From the NCBI GenBank assembly GCA_031551255.1, contig JAVBNW010000112.1, positions 1 to 8,446 on the forward strand: 8,446 bases of DNA. Direction: 5' to 3'. The translations under genes were made by a program, and so were the position numbers. How positions within the stretch are numbered: the stretch's first letter is position 1; each line of letters opens with the position of its first letter. Below, piece after piece: positions 6,371-8,446 of the stretch. Source of the stretch: JAVBNW01 sp031551255 (lineage in GTDB: Bacteria > Bacillota > Clostridia > Christensenellales > UBA1750). The notes beneath the pieces were generated by a model that was given only the letters and a program-made list of their open reading frames with translations, had not been told where the DNA came from and ran no database searches.

Positions 6371-6399
6371 ATATTATCATTTTCTAATGATGATAATAT
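6371..6399. promoter_or_regulatory. Inverted repeat upstream of the integrase gene
   Basis: ATATTATCAT (6371-6380) and ATGATAATAT (6390-6399) are perfect 10-base inverted arms separated by nine bases. They lie 24 bases upstream of the integrase GTG and beside the rightward region. On the minus strand one arm contains GATAAT, five of six to a -10 box, but no good -35 is found. An operator controlling integrase is a reasonable guess; a hairpin in a transcript is the alternative. Confidence 0.45.
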
Positions 6400-6408
6400 T
6401 AGTAAATA

Positions 6409-6666
6409 ATGGTAAAAGATTCTTATAGAACTAAATTAAAGCTGAAAAGCCCGAATAAAACCAATTTCAACCATATATGGATAAATTTACATATCCCATC
6501 ACTTGATTTTTTATATCTTACATGTAAATGGAAGGCTTACCTAAAATATCCTATCTCTTCGTGCGAAGAGCAGCCCTATATTGCCTTAGCCCCACGCGGA
6601 TACAGAGTGGGCCTATGTGGTTACTTGACGGGAATGAATGTTCGTGATATTGTTATATCCCGGTAA
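6409..6666 (+). CDS. Small hypothetical ORF (weak)
   Basis: An 85-residue open frame in the AT-rich gap between the integrase and the next small ORF. It is basic at its N-terminus (MVKDSYRTKLKLKSPNK) and has a GYRVGLCGYLTGMNVRD stretch at the C-terminus. No ribosome binding site precedes ATG 6409, and the upstream bases are part of the AT-rich inverted repeat. No family is recognised. It is listed because the 6381-6713 stretch is otherwise empty; it may not be a gene. Confidence 0.2.
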   Translation: MVKDSYRTKLKLKSPNKTNFNHIWINLHIPSLDFLYLTCKWKAYLKYPISSCEEQPYIALAPRGYRVGLCGYLTGMNVRDIVISR

Positions 6667-6713
6667 ATAAGAGAACATACATTTGCATATATAAAAGGGA
6701 GGAGAAGGTCACG

Positions 6714-6965
6714 GTGGGAGCACACGATATTGAAAACTTAGGAAAAAAGAGAGCTAATCATGGGGTGGCAATCCGATATCCAGAGCATCGGGATATCGTG
6801 GGCATAACCCTATATGGTCGGTATTATGAAAATATCTGCGCGACCTGCAAGCTCGAAAAGTGCCCGGCAATTATTCACCAGCCTGACGCTTTGCCTCTTC
6901 TAAAATCTGCAAAACCTGCTCAGCAAATTCGGGAGATGCGAATAGAGCTTTGCGCTCGTCGCTGA
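6714..6965 (+). CDS. Small Cys-containing hypothetical protein
   Basis: An 83-residue frame starting at GTG 6714, behind a good GGGAGGAG ribosome site (6697-6704). The middle has a compact cysteine motif, ICATCKLEKCP (about residues 41-51), that could bind a metal. The last 95 bases lie over the convergent 3' end of the repressor gene, which is unusual and lowers confidence in the C-terminal part. Several GATATC-like palindromic words occur within the frame (6774-6780, 6792-6798). No family is recognised. Position beside the integrase would suit a small excisionase or regulatory protein, but no helix-turn-helix is seen and that role is not claimed. Confidence 0.4.
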   Translation: MGAHDIENLGKKRANHGVAIRYPEHRDIVGITLYGRYYENICATCKLEKCPAIIHQPDALPLLKSAKPAQQIREMRIELCARR

Positions 6966-7230
6966 TACCTTTCTTAGCTATGATCTCCAGCCCTTCGGAT
7001 GATGGGGGGCTGATTTTTATGGTTTGAGGATCTGAGACGCGCCCAAAAATCCAATCCATCGACACGTTGAAATGATCAGCATACCATTCCAAAGTGTCAT
7101 AGTCCGCTTGGCTTTTCCCCGTCTCGTATTTTGCTACTGTGCTTTGCGCCTTCCCCATCAGTTGTGCCATATCACTTTGAGAAAGTCCCTTGCCCTCACG
7201 AAGCTCCCGGAGTCGATCCTTAACGTCCAC
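6871..7230 (-). CDS. XRE-family repressor (cI-like)
   Basis: A 119-residue regulator with an N-terminal helix-turn-helix of the Cro/cI (XRE) type at about residues 5-62. Typical features are LRELREGKGLSQSDMAQLMG, then QSTVAKYETGKSQADYDTLEWYADHFNVSMDWIFGR. The region after residue 65 is a short acidic/helical tail without the peptidase domain of LexA/lambda cI proteins. Relief of repression would therefore need an antirepressor or a separate protease, as in ICEBs1/ImmR-like systems. Start is GTG 7230 with GGGAGG about ten bases upstream on the minus strand. It is transcribed away from the Cro-like gene across a shared control region and probably holds the element in its quiescent state. Family call secure; lysogeny role inferred from layout. 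Confidence 0.9.
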   Translation of the reverse strand: MDVKDRLRELREGKGLSQSDMAQLMGKAQSTVAKYETGKSQADYDTLEWYADHFNVSMDWIFGRVSDPQTIKISPPSSEGLEIIAKKGISDERKALFASPEFAEQVLQILEEAKRQAGE

Positions 7231-7261
7231 AGATACTCACCCTCCCAATCATGCTATGTTT

Positions 7262-7289
7262 AGTATATTCAGAAATGGAATAAATTCAA
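7262..7289 (-). promoter_or_regulatory. Promoter of the cI-like repressor
   Basis: Read on the minus strand, TTGAAT (7289-7284) and TATACT (7267-7262) are 16 bases apart. The -35 box lies inside the inverted repeat 7275-7301, so a repressor bound there could also regulate its own gene. Confidence 0.6.
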
Positions 7290-7350
7290 GAAATATTCCA
7301 TAAAGTGTTTACAATTCCTTTTTGGCATGATATAATTCCAATACAGAATA
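7266..7350. promoter_or_regulatory. Operator cluster of ATTC/GAAT half-sites
   Basis: The divergent control region is packed with half-sites. ATGGAATA (7275-7282) and TATTCCAT (7294-7301) form a perfect 8-base inverted repeat. TATTC-N7-GAATA spans 7266-7282, and AATTC-N7-GAATA spans 7334-7350, sharing the same 7-base spacing. Another ATTCC sits at 7314-7318. The three sites cover the leftward -10/-35, the space between the promoters, and the rightward -10 and start, much like the multi-operator switches of temperate phages. Which regulator binds which site is not known. Confidence 0.55.
7308..7336 (+). promoter_or_regulatory. Strong rightward promoter of the Cro-like gene
   Basis: TTTACA (7308-7313) and a perfect TATAAT (7331-7336) are 17 bases apart, with an extended -10 TG at 7328-7329. 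Transcription should start near 7343, so starts upstream of this (for example GTG 7305) cannot be used. Confidence 0.88.
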
Positions 7351-7367
7351 TTAGAGGAGGATGCACG

Positions 7368-7589
7368 ATGCTGAACCGCGAGTGGATTAGACTCCAGAGG
7401 CTCAAATTGCGCAAGACACAGGCTGAGATCGGTCGCGAAATTGGTTGGAGCCAAAGAGCGATTTGCGAGCTCGAGACCGGCAAACGCGGCATTGCTGCCG
7501 ACCGGTTACCGGCTCTCGCAAAATCACTCAATTGCAATATTACCGACTTTTTCACCGATACGCTGGAGGATGACAAAGAGACGGCCTAA
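7368..7589 (+). CDS. Small XRE-family regulator (Cro-like)
   Basis: A 73-residue protein that is almost entirely one helix-turn-helix domain: WIRLQRLKLRKTQAEIGREIGWSQRAICELETGKRGIAADRLPALAKSLNC with HTH helices at about 17-42. Start is ATG 7368, eight bases after GAGGAGG; the longer in-frame GTG at 7305 lies upstream of the predicted transcription start and is rejected. It is transcribed divergently from the cI-like repressor from the strongest promoter in the element, the classic arrangement for a Cro-like antagonist that commits the element to its active phase. It could instead be an activator of the next operon. Family call secure, role inferred. Confidence 0.88.
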   Translation: MLNREWIRLQRLKLRKTQAEIGREIGWSQRAICELETGKRGIAADRLPALAKSLNCNITDFFTDTLEDDKETA

Positions 7590-7626
7590 TGAAAAGCCGT
7601 CCCCCTATGCCCTTGTACATCCATAT

Positions 7627-8446
7627 TTAGCCGGCGCGATCTATGAAGTGTTCGACACCCGTGGGGACGTTTGCACCAGTTGTCTGCTCGAACAGCGCAT
7701 TGAAAAGCAACCCAGTAGCCAGGCAATCAGAAGCACTGCGATGAGACACGGGACGGAATATAGCAAACCATTCGCAAAGTGTATCCAGTTTGTAGTTGGC
7801 GGGACCATCCTTCTCCTTGGTGCGCGCCAGCGAAAGAGTATCAAAAAGCTTCGGATTCCATTCCCGAAAGTCGAACCCGCTCTTAAAGAGGAACTTCGCA
7901 TCAAACGGAAAGTTGTGCGCTATAAGGTTGAAGCCACGGGAAAATTCGATGAGCGCGGGGATCACATACTCAATAGTTGGCGCGTCTGCCACCATATCAT
8001 CTGTGATGTGATTGACCTTTGTAGCCCCTGCGGGGATTGCCACTTTGGGATTGACAAAGGTTTCGAAGACTTGCACCGGCACGAATCCCATGAACTTTAT
8101 AGCGGCTACCTCGATGATTTTGCAATTTCCAGCGTTTAGGCCTGTAGTCTCTACGTCGACCACAATAAAATCCCCATAACGCTCCACGGGGCTTCTCTTT
8201 GTTAAGTTAGTAAACGTTAATTCACCCATTTCGCCAACCAAGAGCGAAGATGCTGTGCTCTGCGAAGTAGGTTCCACGCGCGGAAGCGATGCAAGATAAT
8301 CGGCGAATTTTTCTCTTCGACGCTGAGATGCCTCTTCCCGCACCAGTGCCCGCTGACGCGCCCTTTCTTCTTCGCTAGACGATGCATTTTGCTCGTCGGA
8401 GCGTAAGACTACATTTTGCGCAGTGTTACCAAGGCGCTTACTTGCC
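7627..8446 (-). CDS. DnaQ-like DEDDh 3'-5' exonuclease (5' end off window)
   Basis: An exonuclease-domain protein of the DnaQ/PolC-epsilon family, which removes nucleotides from DNA or RNA 3' ends using two metal ions. Numbering from GTG 8343, the domain covers about 56-220. VVDVETTG gives Asp 63 and Glu 65 (Exo I), NLIAHNFPFDAKFL gives Asp 148 (Exo II), and HRSASDC gives His 201 and Asp 206 (Exo III), so all DEDDh residues are present. Before it lies a charged, Glu/Arg-rich segment (EEERARQRALVREEASQRRREK) likely to be helical. The frame stays open for 34 more codons to the right edge without ATG, and GTG 8343 lacks a ribosome site, so the true start is probably outside the window. It converges on the Cro-like gene, 37 bases away. 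An N-terminal partner domain may be missing from view. A role in element DNA processing or defence is possible but not shown. Confidence 0.87.
   Translation of the reverse strand, partial: ASKRLGNTAQNVVLRSDEQNASSSEEERARQRALVREEASQRRREKFADYLASLPRVEPTSQSTASSLLVGEMGELTFTNLTKRSPVERYGDFIVVDVETTGLNAGNCKIIEVAAIKFMGFVPVQVFETFVNPKVAIPAGATKVNHITDDMVADAPTIEYVIPALIEFSRGFNLIAHNFPFDAKFLFKSGFDFREWNPKLFDTLSLARTKEKDGPANYKLDTLCEWFAIFRPVSHRSASDCLATGLLFNALFEQTTGANVPTGVEHFIDRAG

Noticed and set aside
7305..7367. Longer Cro-like protein starting at GTG 7305
   Set aside because: This start overlaps the -35 region and lies upstream of the predicted transcription start; ATG 7368 has a strong ribosome site.
7573..7596. 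GACGGC/GCCGTC hairpin after the Cro-like gene as a terminator
   Set aside because: The six-base stem has a ten-base loop and is followed by a C run rather than T residues on either strand, so it is too weak to call.

Overview
The window joins two kinds of DNA. The left part, to about 4880, is GC-rich chromosomal sequence. The right part, from about 4920 to the end, is less GC-rich and looks like the integrase end of a temperate phage or integrative element inserted at a tRNA-Met gene. Strong AGGAGG-type ribosome binding sites, sigma-A-like promoters, a MarR/ABC exporter pair, a surface protein ending in SH3-like domains and Cro/cI-type regulators suggest a Gram-positive, relatively GC-rich Bacillota (clostridial) bacterium. 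This is inference from style only; no database was searched.

Layout. 1-1238 (minus) is the N-terminal 412 residues of an ABC exporter with membrane and nucleotide-binding domains fused; the rest lies off the left edge. 1240-1722 (minus) is its MarR-family regulator, one base upstream in the same operon. A strong promoter at 1753-1781 is overlapped by a perfect inverted repeat that is a good candidate operator. 1942-4438 (plus) is a large secreted beta-helix protein with Ig-like and SH3-like C-terminal domains. Its signal peptide is cut off from the body by a +1 frameshift inside a tract of three perfect 7-base repeats. Removing one repeat restores a textbook signal peptide, which suggests phase variation. 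A strong terminator follows at 4466-4497.

4500-4860 is a gene-free stretch of hairpins and a 47-base direct repeat. It ends in a minus-strand terminator that probably belonged to the original tRNA gene. 4880-4949 (minus) is a tRNA-Met-like sequence with CCA end, T arm, anticodon arm and even a matching 5' acceptor strand, but no D arm. It is most simply the attachment-site copy of a tRNA 3' end.

The element follows: attachment arm repeats (4950-5093), a tyrosine integrase (minus), two weakly supported small ORFs (plus), a cI-like repressor (minus) divergent from a Cro-like regulator (plus) across a compact promoter/operator region, and a DEDDh exonuclease (minus) running off the right edge. 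Together these form an integration module and a lysogeny-type switch. The rest of the element, and presumably an intact tRNA-Met at its other end, lie to the right of the window.
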